DNA of 64,000 nt from Pirellulales bacterium (GTDB lineage: Bacteria; Planctomycetota; Planctomycetia; Pirellulales; Thermoguttaceae). Numbering within the stretch: position 1 is the first letter of the stretch; every line of letters starts with the position of its first letter. Positions 26,752 through 34,723 of this stretch are shown here, in pieces. The notes under the pieces were generated by a model. It was not told the DNA's origin and made no database searches. It saw nothing but the letters and a program-made list of their open reading frames with translations. The translations under genes and the position numbers were made by a program. Where the stretch lies: the NCBI GenBank assembly GCA_016935315.1, contig JAFGRD010000099.1:1-64000 (forward strand), read 5' to 3'.

Positions 26752-28167
26752 ATGCCATTTGAAGCCGCCGACATGCCGAGCGAGAATCGTGTTTCACCAA
26801 GGATCGCACGCCGGAGTTTCCTGCGACGTTCGGCCGCGATCGGAGCCGCCTGGGCAGCCGCGCCGGCGACGTTCGCCGCGGAAGCCGAGGACGACGGGCT
26901 GTTGTTCGACGTGGATGAAACGGGCGATCCGGGCGATCGTGCGCCGCGTATTGCGCCCTGGCGCCACGTAGCGCTCGATCCGGAATATGCCGGTGCGTGG
27001 GTGGTCGCGGGCGACGTTGACGGCGACGGTCAGGCCGAGATCGTCAGCGCGCGAAATGTCGATCAGAATGACGTTCACTACACCAGCGCCGTCGTCGCCC
27101 AGCGGCTCGACGGAAGCGTCGTGTGGCGATGGGGCGATCCGAAGATTGGACGCAAGAAGCTCCATCATGACGTGGCCTGTCAGATTCATGACTGGGATGG
27201 CGACGGTCGCAGCGAAGTCGTGCTTTGCACGAAAGGCTTCCTTGTGGCCTTGGACGGCGCCTCGGGCAGAGAGCGCCGCCGGGTCCCACTGCCCGACGAC
27301 GCGACCGATTGCCTCACCTTCGCCGACCTTTCTGGCCAAGGACGACCGACCGACGTGCTGGTGAAGACGCGATACGGCCAGATCTGGGCCTTCAACCGCG
27401 ACGGCAAGCTGTTGTGGACGGTTAAGAACCCCGGCGGCTTCCGCACGGCCCATCACCCCTTGCCGGTCGACGTCGACGGAGACGGTCGAGACGAGATCAT
27501 GGCCGGCTACACGCTATTGGGACCCGATGGTCGCATTCGTTGGACGTATCGAGCGGAAACGTTCGACGCCGGCCGCGGCCACCTCGATTGCTGTCGGGTG
27601 CTCCGCATGGCCGACCACCCGGAAGACGTCCGGCTCGTGCTCACCTGTTGCGGAGCCAACGGACTGGCGGTTGTCAACGGCCTGGGGAAAGTCCTCTGGG
27701 AAGCGACCGGCCATCACTTCGAGTCGGTCGACGTCGGAAAGATCTGCGCCGACGTGCCGGGAATGCAAATCGCTGTCGACATCGACCATCAACCTTGGGG
27801 CCGGGGGCCGATCTGGGTCTTCGACGAAAACGGTCGCCATCTCGGCCGGATCATGACCAACTATGCCCGACATCATGCGTTGGTCGATTGGACGGGCGAC
27901 GGAACCCAGGCCATCGTCGTCGCCGAAGGGCGCGGGGTGTACGACGGTCACGGCCGACGGATCGCCACGTTCGACATGGACGAAACCGGTGCAACTCGGT
28001 CGGCGGAGATGTTGGCGCTGGTCGGCGATATGACCGGCGACGGACGGGCCGACGTAATGCTGACCACCCGATCGTCTTCCGCCGTCTACATCTACCGCAA
28101 TGAACGCGGCCGCAGGCCCTCGACGCCCGTCGCCCAGGGCACGGGCCTGAACTTCACGCTCTATTGA
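26752..28167 (+). CDS. Tat-exported FG-GAP/VCBS repeat protein
   Basis: About 471 residues. A twin-arginine signal (ARRSFLRRSAAIGAAWAAAP) ends at an Ala-rich site. The body has at least five calcium-loop repeats of the FG-GAP type: DVDGDGQAEIV, DWDGDGRSEVV, DVDGDGRDEIM, DWTGDGTQAIV and DMTGDGRADVM. These suggest a seven-bladed, calcium-stabilised propeller outside the cytoplasm; no catalytic site is evident. The start is uncertain: ATG 26752 and ATG 26773 are both possible, and neither has a clear SD. It runs convergent to the SHD1 gene with 19 bases between stops. Confidence 0.8.
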   Translation: MPFEAADMPSENRVSPRIARRSFLRRSAAIGAAWAAAPATFAAEAEDDGLLFDVDETGDPGDRAPRIAPWRHVALDPEYAGAWVVAGDVDGDGQAEIVSARNVDQNDVHYTSAVVAQRLDGSVVWRWGDPKIGRKKLHHDVACQIHDWDGDGRSEVVLCTKGFLVALDGASGRERRRVPLPDDATDCLTFADLSGQGRPTDVLVKTRYGQIWAFNRDGKLLWTVKNPGGFRTAHHPLPVDVDGDGRDEIMAGYTLLGPDGRIRWTYRAETFDAGRGHLDCCRVLRMADHPEDVRLVLTCCGANGLAVVNGLGKVLWEATGHHFESVDVGKICADVPGMQIAVDIDHQPWGRGPIWVFDENGRHLGRIMTNYARHHALVDWTGDGTQAIVVAEGRGVYDGHGRRIATFDMDETGATRSAEMLALVGDMTGDGRADVMLTTRSSSAVYIYRNERGRRPSTPVAQGTGLNFTLY

Positions 28168-28186
28168 GCCGCCGCACTCCGATCGG

Positions 28187-29308
28187 CTACTCTCGGAGGG
28201 CCCGCCTTGTTCTTTCAGGAGTCCGCACCGGCACCTCCCACAAGGGAGCGGGCCGCTTCTCGCTCGTCAAATAGAGCGTCTTTCCGTCGGGGCCATAACA
28301 GATCGATTCACCCTGCAGACGCTGCGGCAGGATGATCTCGCACGGCCTTCGCCCGAAGGCGACCGACCAGTCCTCCTGCTCGCCGCGCGTGTATTCGTAG
28401 GCGTTGCCGTAGGTCAGCACCACCGTCCGCAGACCGTCGGGCGAGATGTCCATCGCCGTGGCCGACGGAATTCTCAGCACGGCGATCTTGCGAGCGAGGG
28501 CAACTTTCTCGGCCTCGTCTTTGGGCCACGCCAGGGCGTACACGTCGCATCGCGAAACCTTCTCTTTGGCAACCAGCAAGATCGTCTCGCTGGTCGGGTC
28601 GATCGCCACGGCCTCGCAGTCACGATGATCGTCTTCATACGCGTAGTAGATCGTCCGAGCCACCGGCACTTGCCCGACCGCCACCCCGCGTTTCGGATCC
28701 AGCCGCGGCTCCTCGATCAGGTAGAGAATCTGCACGGGCGAGGCCCGGCCGTTGTTGCCCGTATCGCCCACCAGCAGGTAGCTCTTCTGTCCGAGCCGAA
28801 ACGAGACGACGTCTTCGAAATCGAACGCCTGAACATCGGCCAGCAGACAGGAGCCCAGATCCGTGCCGTGGGCGTCGAACGCGTAGATCCGCGCAGAGTC
28901 GCCCGAATCGTTGTGTGTCCAGAACACGCCGGGAACGGCCCGGGAACAGGCCAATCCGCTGCTTTCGTCGATGGCCGGGTTGAGGAGCTTACACAACTCA
29001 CGGCCCGGGCCGTAGAGCACGGTTCCCGGCCTGTCCGACACTTCGGCCGTTTGCCCCGCCCGGCGCCGCCTGAGTTCCTCGCGGACGTACTGCTGGTCTG
29101 CCCGGCTGCAATCCTCGATGTCGATGGCAATGATTTGTCCGTCCGCCTGCTTCAGCAGGATCTTGCCGTCGCTGAAGTCGGCAAACTCGGCTTCGAACTG
29201 GTGCTCTCCGGTGCGGTCGGTCCAAGTTCTCGGCACGGCTGGCGATGCTCCCCACAAACACAGGAGCGTCGCGATGATCGAGGCTCGGGCTTTCAGCAGC
29301 CGCATCAT
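28187..29308 (-). CDS. Exported SHD1-domain protein with beta-propeller-like body
   Basis: A 373-residue planctomycete-type protein. The signal peptide is followed by an SHD1-like domain (about 28-80: RTWTDRTGEHQFEAEFADFS with IIAIDIEDCSRADQ), a module expanded in Planctomycetota. The rest reads as a phytase/esterase-like propeller (GLACSRAVPGVFWTHNDSGD, LLVGDTGNNGRAS, ATAMDISPDGLRTVV). The binding partner is unknown. The start is an ATGATG with no SD. The stem-loop repeat of family 2 begins 12 bases upstream, so the leader RNA would open with a hairpin. Confidence 0.8.
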   Translation of the reverse strand: MMRLLKARASIIATLLCLWGASPAVPRTWTDRTGEHQFEAEFADFSDGKILLKQADGQIIAIDIEDCSRADQQYVREELRRRRAGQTAEVSDRPGTVLYGPGRELCKLLNPAIDESSGLACSRAVPGVFWTHNDSGDSARIYAFDAHGTDLGSCLLADVQAFDFEDVVSFRLGQKSYLLVGDTGNNGRASPVQILYLIEEPRLDPKRGVAVGQVPVARTIYYAYEDDHRDCEAVAIDPTSETILLVAKEKVSRCDVYALAWPKDEAEKVALARKIAVLRIPSATAMDISPDGLRTVVLTYGNAYEYTRGEQEDWSVAFGRRPCEIILPQRLQGESICYGPDGKTLYLTSEKRPAPLWEVPVRTPERTRRALRE

Positions 29309-29320
29309 TTCAGTTAAGTC

Positions 29321-29354
29321 GTAGCTGAAGTCGCAAGACTTCGGACTTGGGACC
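29321..29354. repeat. Stem-loop repeat family 2, copy 1
   Basis: GTAGCTGAAGTCGCAAGACT and the following bases form the stem CTGAAGTC/GACTTCGG with loop GCAA. The ~35-base unit matches the reverse complement of 57344-57378 with only a few differences. It lies in the 5' region of the SHD1 gene. Confidence 0.75.
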
Positions 29355-29604
29355 TTTTCCTACTACATCAGCATTCTGCACGACTGGCCGCTCCCGGACA
29401 ACCAGGGGAGGGAACTGCCGCTGGGTGTCGGGGGCAGCAGCGATCCGCCGGGCGGTTGACTTCGGCCGCGTTCTCGAATATGAAGGAGGAAGCAGTGCGG
29501 ATTGCCTGCCCCCGCCCCAAGTGTCTGATCAGTCGCCCCCGCATTCGAGCGGCCGGCTGCTCCGTGTCGTTTCCACGTCGGGCCCCTGCGGATACACTGA
29601 ACGT

Positions 29605-31026
29605 ATGAGATCCTCGTTCGCGGAAACCATGGTTCCCGGCGTCTTGGCCATCGTGGGCATCGCCTCGCTGGTTTGGTGGACCGTCTTCGGGCTCGGCGCC
29701 CCCGTGGTTGCGCTGAAGATCCGCAGCCCCGGGCTGGATGGCGCGCCGGCGGAGGGCCTTGCCGTGTCGCAAGAGCCCCCAGTGGTGGGTAGGCCAATCC
29801 GGTCCGACCGCAAGCCGTCCGAGTTGCCCGGTTCGTGGCCCTGGTTCCGTGGGCCGAACCTCAACTCAATTTGCGACGACGAGATTCCCCTGGCCCGGCA
29901 ATGGCCCGAGGGAGGGCCCCCTCGGCTCTGGTCGGTCGAGTTGGGCCAAGGCTACGCGGCCGCCGCAATCGCAAACGGGTGCGTCTACGTGCTCGACTAC
30001 GACGAAGAGACGCTAGCCGACACCATGCGATGCCTGTCGCTGGATGACGGCCGCGAGATCTGGCGCAACAGCTATCCGGTCGAGGTGGCCTGGAACCACG
30101 GTATGTCGCGCACTGTTCCGGCGGTCGTGGGCGACTACGTCATCTCGCTGGGGCCTCGATGCCACGTCGCCTGCTGGAACGCCAAGACGGGAGAATCGCT
30201 CTGGCTGAAAGACCTCGTGCTGGAATATCAGGCCACGGTCCCCAAATGGTACGCGGGCCAATGCCCCCTGATCGACACGCAGAGCGACCGGCTGATCTTG
30301 GCGCCCGGGGGCGACCACTTGCTGATTGCCGTGAACTACAAGACGGGGGAGGTAATCTGGGAGAGCCAGAACCTCGGCCCGAAGCCGTGGGCCATGTCGT
30401 ATGCGTCGATCACGCCCATGGAGTTCGAAGGCCGCCGAGGGTACATCTACTGCGGCACCGGCGGCGTGGCCGGCGTGGCGGCCGACGACGGCAGCATCCT
30501 GTGGCACTACGACCGCTGGCGCAACAACGTGGCCATGAGCCCTTCGCCGGTGGTCGTCGGCGACGGGCAGATCTTCCTCTCCAGCGGATACAAGGTCGGC
30601 AGCATGATGCTGCAACTGAAGTCCGACGGCGGTCGCCTGGCAGCAGAGCCGTCGTTCGAGCTGAATCTGAAGCAGTTCGGCTCCGAACAGCAGACGCCCG
30701 TGTTTTTTGACGGCCATCTCTACGGTGTCCGCAAGCGGGACGAGAAGCTGGTCTGCTTGGACCTCGGGGGCAACGAGCTGTGGAACAGCGGGGAGGACAA
30801 GTTCGGTCTGGCCCCCTACATGATCGCCGACGGACTGATCCTGGCGCTGGACGACCACGGACTGTTGACCCTGGCCGAGGCGACGCCGAACGAGTATCGC
30901 CGGTTGGCGCAAGCCCAGGTGATCGAAGAGGGACACGACGCCTGGGGACCGATGGCCATGGCGGCCGGGCGGCTGATCCTCCGCGACATGACGCGCATGA
31001 TCTGTTTGGACGTGGCAAAGAAATGA
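29605..31026 (+). CDS. Membrane-anchored PQQ-type beta-propeller protein
   Basis: 473 residues. One N-terminal membrane helix (MVPGVLAIVGIASLVWWTVF) is followed by a quinoprotein-like propeller with WPWFRGPNLNS, CLSLDDGREIW, CWNAKTGESLW and AVNYKTGEVIWESQN blades. The W-x-x-FRGP entry and DGREIW/TGEVIW tryptophan-docking motifs are typical of PQQ-like propellers in Planctomycetota. Residues for PQQ and calcium binding of true alcohol dehydrogenases are not evident, so a scaffold or sensor role is as likely as catalysis. The SD is weak. It is first in the plus-strand redox cluster; its stop lies just before the NHL gene. Confidence 0.82.
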   Translation: MRSSFAETMVPGVLAIVGIASLVWWTVFGLGAPVVALKIRSPGLDGAPAEGLAVSQEPPVVGRPIRSDRKPSELPGSWPWFRGPNLNSICDDEIPLARQWPEGGPPRLWSVELGQGYAAAAIANGCVYVLDYDEETLADTMRCLSLDDGREIWRNSYPVEVAWNHGMSRTVPAVVGDYVISLGPRCHVACWNAKTGESLWLKDLVLEYQATVPKWYAGQCPLIDTQSDRLILAPGGDHLLIAVNYKTGEVIWESQNLGPKPWAMSYASITPMEFEGRRGYIYCGTGGVAGVAADDGSILWHYDRWRNNVAMSPSPVVVGDGQIFLSSGYKVGSMMLQLKSDGGRLAAEPSFELNLKQFGSEQQTPVFFDGHLYGVRKRDEKLVCLDLGGNELWNSGEDKFGLAPYMIADGLILALDDHGLLTLAEATPNEYRRLAQAQVIEEGHDAWGPMAMAAGRLILRDMTRMICLDVAKK

Positions 31027-31058
31027 CCCACAGTGGTCGAACCCCCAGGAGAGCCGAC

Positions 31059-32090
31059 GTGAAAACCCGAATGCCGGTCAGACCGACTGACCTCGTCATC
31101 GGCGTGGCGATCCTCCTGGCGGTGGTGGTCGCGACGGTCGCCCTGCTGCGGCCGGGCACATTCAACGACCGGGCCCCCGCTGCGCCGGAGGAATCGAGCG
31201 CAGCAGCGGCAGAACAGCAGATCGATCCGGCGTTGATCTGCTACGAGCAGGCACGGGAAATCCCGGTGGCCATGCGAAAGCTCCGCGCGCTGGCCGTGGG
31301 CCCCGACAACCGAATCTACGTCGGCGGCGATCAAGTGATTCACGTGCTGGACTCCAGCGGAGCGAAACAGTCGGAAATCACCCTGGACGCCCCGCCGAGG
31401 TGCCTGGCCGTCGGCCCAGCAGACCATGCCTTCCCCGGGCGCCTCTACGTCGGCATGGATGATCACGTCGAGGTCTACGGTGCGGACGGCTTGCGCGAGG
31501 CAACTTGGGACGCGCTGGGTGAGCAAGCCCTGCTGACCTGCATCGCGCTGGCCGAGGAAGACGTGTTTGTGGCCGACGCCGGCAACCGGATCGTGTTGCG
31601 ACATGACCCATCGGGCAAGCTGAAGAACCGGATCGGCGCCCCCGACGAGCGGCGACACATTCCCGGCTTTGCAATTACCAGCGCCTACTTCGATCTGGCC
31701 GTGTGTCCCGATCGCCTGCTTCGTGTGGTGAATCCGCGGGCGTTGCGCATTGAGGCCTACGCGTTCGACGGTGATCTTGAGTTGTACTGGGGCAAGCCGT
31801 CGGCGAAGCCGGACGGCTTCTTCGGCTGCTGCAACCCGGTCCATGTTGCCGTCTTCCCCGACGGCCGTTTTGTGACGGCGGAGAAGGGAATTCCGCGAGT
31901 CAAGATCTACAGCCCCGAGGGCGAGTTCAAATGTGTCGTGGCCGGGCCCGACCAGTTGGCCGTCGGCAGCGAGGACGTGATCGCCGACATGGCGATCGAC
32001 GGCCGCGGCCAGGTCCTGGTTCTCGCCGCCCGGGCCGGCGGCCTTCAGGTTTTTCGGCCGAAGCAGACTGGCAACGGAGCAAAGCCGTGA
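31059..32090 (+). CDS. Membrane-anchored NHL-repeat protein
   Basis: 343 residues from GTG 31059. One N-terminal helix (LVIGVAILLAVVVATVALL) anchors an extracytoplasmic NHL-type propeller with blades such as LRALAVGPDNRIYVGGDQVI, EDVFVADAGNRIVL, GFFGCCNPVHVAVFPDGRFV and VIADMAIDGRGQVLVL. The GFFGCCNP segment keeps two adjacent cysteines. I prefer GTG 31059 (SD AGGAG) to ATG 31023, which overlaps the previous stop as ATGA; both are plausible. The next start overlaps this stop (GTGA). Its place directly before Fe-S proteins suggests a structural or sensory subunit of an electron-transfer complex. Confidence 0.8.
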   Translation: MKTRMPVRPTDLVIGVAILLAVVVATVALLRPGTFNDRAPAAPEESSAAAAEQQIDPALICYEQAREIPVAMRKLRALAVGPDNRIYVGGDQVIHVLDSSGAKQSEITLDAPPRCLAVGPADHAFPGRLYVGMDDHVEVYGADGLREATWDALGEQALLTCIALAEEDVFVADAGNRIVLRHDPSGKLKNRIGAPDERRHIPGFAITSAYFDLAVCPDRLLRVVNPRALRIEAYAFDGDLELYWGKPSAKPDGFFGCCNPVHVAVFPDGRFVTAEKGIPRVKIYSPEGEFKCVVAGPDQLAVGSEDVIADMAIDGRGQVLVLAARAGGLQVFRPKQTGNGAKP

Positions 32091-32329
32091 AAGACGCCCC
32101 CGCCCACCAGCACCCATGCAACTGCAGCCGCCGCGAAGCGCTTCGTGCCTCGTTGCGATACGTGGCTCTGGGAGCGATTTCGCTGCTGTCCGCCGGTTTG
32201 ATTGCCGGCCGGCCCGCATCCTCGGGTGCAACCCGATGCCGGCAGTCTGCGTCTTGCCAGGGCTGCGTCGTGGCGGACCGTTGCCGGTTGCCCCAGGCCC
32301 GGGCAGCCCGGAAACAGAAGAAGAGGTAG
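32087..32329 (+). CDS. Small Cys-rich protein with Tat-like signal
   Basis: 80 residues from a GTG that overlaps the NHL stop by four bases; GGAG lies upstream. The N-terminus carries a twin-arginine-like SRREALR ahead of a hydrophobic segment (YVALGAISLLSAGLIAG). The short mature part has four cysteines spaced C-x5-C-x2-C-x5-C (CRQSASCQGCVVADRC) and a basic tail RKQKKR. The spacing could hold a metal or Fe-S cluster, and Tat export suits a protein folded with its cofactor. I recognise no named family. The position between the NHL and NapG-like genes makes it a likely component of the same complex. Confidence 0.7.
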   Translation: MKDAPAHQHPCNCSRREALRASLRYVALGAISLLSAGLIAGRPASSGATRCRQSASCQGCVVADRCRLPQARAARKQKKR

Positions 32330-32334
32330 CGACC

Positions 32335-32943
32335 ATGGCGGATCAACACGCACAGAAGATCGACCGGCGGAGGTTTGTCGGCAACGGCGTGCGTCTTGCG
32401 GGAGCCGTCGGCCTCGGTGGCGCGGCAGGGTTGCTGGCCGCCCAGCGGGGTGGGCCCGAACGAGACGTCTGGCAGATCGATCCCGACGTGTGCATCGCCT
32501 GCACGAATTGCGAGACGCACTGCGTGCTGGACGAGTCCGCCGTAAAGGCCGTACAGTGTTTCCTGATGTGTGGATACTGCGATGTCTGCACCGGCTACTT
32601 CCCCACGGCCGATTTCGAGCTGAACACGGCCGCGGAGAACCACCTTTGCCCGACGGGCGCGCTGAAACGCCGTTTCATCGAAGCCCGGGCCGGCGTCCGC
32701 TACTTCGAGTATACGATCGAGGAGTCGGAGTGCATCGGCTGCGGCAAGTGCGTCAAGGGATGTGCCTTGATGAACGGATCGCTCTACTTGCAGGTGCGTC
32801 ACGACCGCTGTGTCAACTGCAACGAGTGTGCGATTGCCGTGGCCTGTCCCTCGCAGGCATTTCGCCGGGTACCTGCCAGCGAGCCCAACCTGCTGAAGAA
32901 GACGGCCCGAGATCTCATGGCAAAGAGGGCGCAAGACGCATGA
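32335..32943 (+). CDS. Tat-exported polyferredoxin, NapG-like
   Basis: 202 residues. A Tat signal (DRRRFVGNGVRLAGAVGLGG) exports a ferredoxin folded around clusters. Cysteine sets at 53-56-59-63, 75-79-82-85, 133-136-139-143 and 159-162-165-171, plus C105, could hold up to four [4Fe-4S] clusters. NapG-type proteins pass electrons from a membrane NapH-like quinol oxidase to periplasmic partners. The next gene is NapH-like and overlaps by four bases (ATGA), which supports that pairing. No NapA nitrate reductase is in the window, so the acceptor is unknown. Confidence 0.85.
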   Translation: MADQHAQKIDRRRFVGNGVRLAGAVGLGGAAGLLAAQRGGPERDVWQIDPDVCIACTNCETHCVLDESAVKAVQCFLMCGYCDVCTGYFPTADFELNTAAENHLCPTGALKRRFIEARAGVRYFEYTIEESECIGCGKCVKGCALMNGSLYLQVRHDRCVNCNECAIAVACPSQAFRRVPASEPNLLKKTARDLMAKRAQDA

Positions 32944-34259
32944 TTCGGCTCCTTCGAGTTTTGACGCCCTGGATCATCCTGCTGATTCTGGCTTCTGCGG
33001 CGAATGCGCAGAACTTGATCCCGTTGCCGGAATTCACGGACCACGAAATCCGGGAGACGGAGAACCCGTCGGCCCGCGCCGCGTGGAGGGAGCACTTGGA
33101 TCTGGCCGCGTTGGCGGTCGGGTTGGTGCTGGCCTCGTACTTCGCCCTGGTGAAGCGTTCGCGGCGCGGGCTGTATCTGCTGGCGATTGCCTCATTGATC
33201 TGGCTGGGTTTCTGGCGGCAAGGCTGTGTCTGCCCGATCGGCTCGATCCAGAACGTCGTGCTGGCACTGGCGGACCCGGAATACGCCTTGCCGATCGGCG
33301 TGGTCGTGCTGTTTGCGCTGCCGTTGGTCTTCGCGCTGTTCGTCGGGCGAACGTTCTGTGCGGGCGTCTGTCCCCTGGGAGCACTCCAGGAGCTGGTCGC
33401 CGTCCGTCCGATCCAGGTGCCGGTCTGGTTGGATCAAACACTCGGCTTGTTGGCCTACGTCTACCTGGGCGCGGCTGTGCTGTTCGCGGCCATGGGAACG
33501 GCCGCCGACCCGATCTTCGTGATCTGCCGGTACGATCCGTTCGTCGGCTTTTTTCGGTTTGGCGGCAGCGCCAACATGCTGCTTGTGGGCGGCTGCTTTC
33601 TGGTCGTCGGCCTGTTCGTCGGCCGGCCGTACTGCCGATATCTCTGCCCGTACGGCGTGCTGCTGGGGTTGCTCTCAAAGCTCTCGAAGTGGCACGTGAG
33701 AATTCCGCCGCAGGAGTGTGTCCAATGCCGGCTGTGCGAGGATGCATGTCCCTATGGGGCCATCCGCGAGCCGACCGTCAATCAGACGGCGGAGGAACGT
33801 GTCCGAGGGCGGCGGCGACTGGCCCGGCTGATCGTGCTTCTGCCGGTGCTGGTCGGGGTGGGCGCCTGGCTGGGCCACGGCACGGGCGCGTCGCTCTCCC
33901 GTCTGGATCCGGTCGTGCGGCTGGCCGACCGCATCCTGCTGGAAGAGACCGGCAGGGCCGAAGGCACCAGCGACGCCAGCGACGCCTTCCGCAACACGGG
34001 CCGGCCGATCGAGGAGCTGTATCGCGAGGCCTTCGACAAGACGCGACGGTTCGGCGTCGCCGGCGCTTGGCTGGGCGCGTGGGTGGGGCTGGTGATCGGA
34101 GGCAAGCTGATCTACCTGTCCGTTCGCCGCCGCCGCGAAGACTATCAGCCCGACCGAAGCAATTGCGTTGCCTGCGGACGTTGCTTCTGGTATTGCCCGA
34201 ACGAGCAGGCACGACTAGGCTTGATCAAAGGCCTCACGCCGGCCGACACCGCCCCCTGA
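32940..34259 (+). CDS. Membrane polyferredoxin, NapH/CcoG/NosR-C-like
   Basis: 439 residues with an N-terminal signal-like segment and several membrane helices. The family cysteine motifs are present: GCVCPIGS, FCAGVCPLGALQE and YCRYLCPYG, then two ferredoxin-type sets CVQCRLCEDACP and CVACGRCFWYCP. NapH-like proteins take electrons from quinol and hand them to an exported ferredoxin, here the overlapping NapG-like protein. A long soluble loop between the last helices (about 285-370) is unusual for plain NapH. The last cluster lies at the C-terminus, where it could meet a cytoplasmic partner such as the downstream NuoEF-type protein. Confidence 0.87.
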   Translation: MIRLLRVLTPWIILLILASAANAQNLIPLPEFTDHEIRETENPSARAAWREHLDLAALAVGLVLASYFALVKRSRRGLYLLAIASLIWLGFWRQGCVCPIGSIQNVVLALADPEYALPIGVVVLFALPLVFALFVGRTFCAGVCPLGALQELVAVRPIQVPVWLDQTLGLLAYVYLGAAVLFAAMGTAADPIFVICRYDPFVGFFRFGGSANMLLVGGCFLVVGLFVGRPYCRYLCPYGVLLGLLSKLSKWHVRIPPQECVQCRLCEDACPYGAIREPTVNQTAEERVRGRRRLARLIVLLPVLVGVGAWLGHGTGASLSRLDPVVRLADRILLEETGRAEGTSDASDAFRNTGRPIEELYREAFDKTRRFGVAGAWLGAWVGLVIGGKLIYLSVRRRREDYQPDRSNCVACGRCFWYCPNEQARLGLIKGLTPADTAP

Positions 34260-34298
34260 CGCCAATCGTCGGGTGTCCTGTGCAAGGAGACCAAGACC

Positions 34299-34718
34299 AT
34301 GAAGGTAAGAGAGCTGATCGAAGTGTTGAATCGGTTTGAGCTGGATGCCGACGTGCGACTCGGCGTCGCCTGGCCCGACCGGGTCAACGAGACCTACGAG
34401 CGGCTGTGGGTCGGCGATTACGGCGACGGCCCACAGATCAACGCCGCCATTGACCTGAAGGGGTTGAGCATTTACGTGGGCTGCACTTTGCAGCGTCAGG
34501 CGAAGGACAAGGCCCCGCGGACGATCAAACTCGGCCAATACGACAGTGCCGACCAGGCGGCCAAGGTGCGCGACTTCTACATCGTCCACAAGAAGCTCGA
34601 CGAGCCGTTGAACTACCCCGACTTCGATTACGAGAACTGGATTCCGCCGCGCACCAGCTCGGGCGAATACAACGAGCACATCGCGGAGATCCTCAAACAG
34701 AAACTGCTGAGTGATTGA
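34299..34718 (+). CDS. Conserved hypothetical protein in the redox cluster
   Basis: 139 residues, soluble and acidic, with no signal peptide, helix or cysteine pattern. It begins MKVRELIEVLNRFELDADVR, and this opening resembles small proteins in which a short helix leads into a mixed alpha/beta domain. I do not recognise a functional family. The start is well supported by AAGGAG eight bases upstream. It lies 39 bases after the NapH-like gene, and its stop is six bases before the next ATG, so it is probably co-expressed with the electron-transfer proteins. Confidence 0.72.
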   Translation: MKVRELIEVLNRFELDADVRLGVAWPDRVNETYERLWVGDYGDGPQINAAIDLKGLSIYVGCTLQRQAKDKAPRTIKLGQYDSADQAAKVRDFYIVHKKLDEPLNYPDFDYENWIPPRTSSGEYNEHIAEILKQKLLSD

Positions 34719-34723
34719 GTCCG

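Noticed and set aside
30816-32336. 506-codon open frame opposite the propeller and NHL genes
   Set aside because: It spans several real plus-strand genes with overlapping starts and SD sites and shows no recognisable domain.
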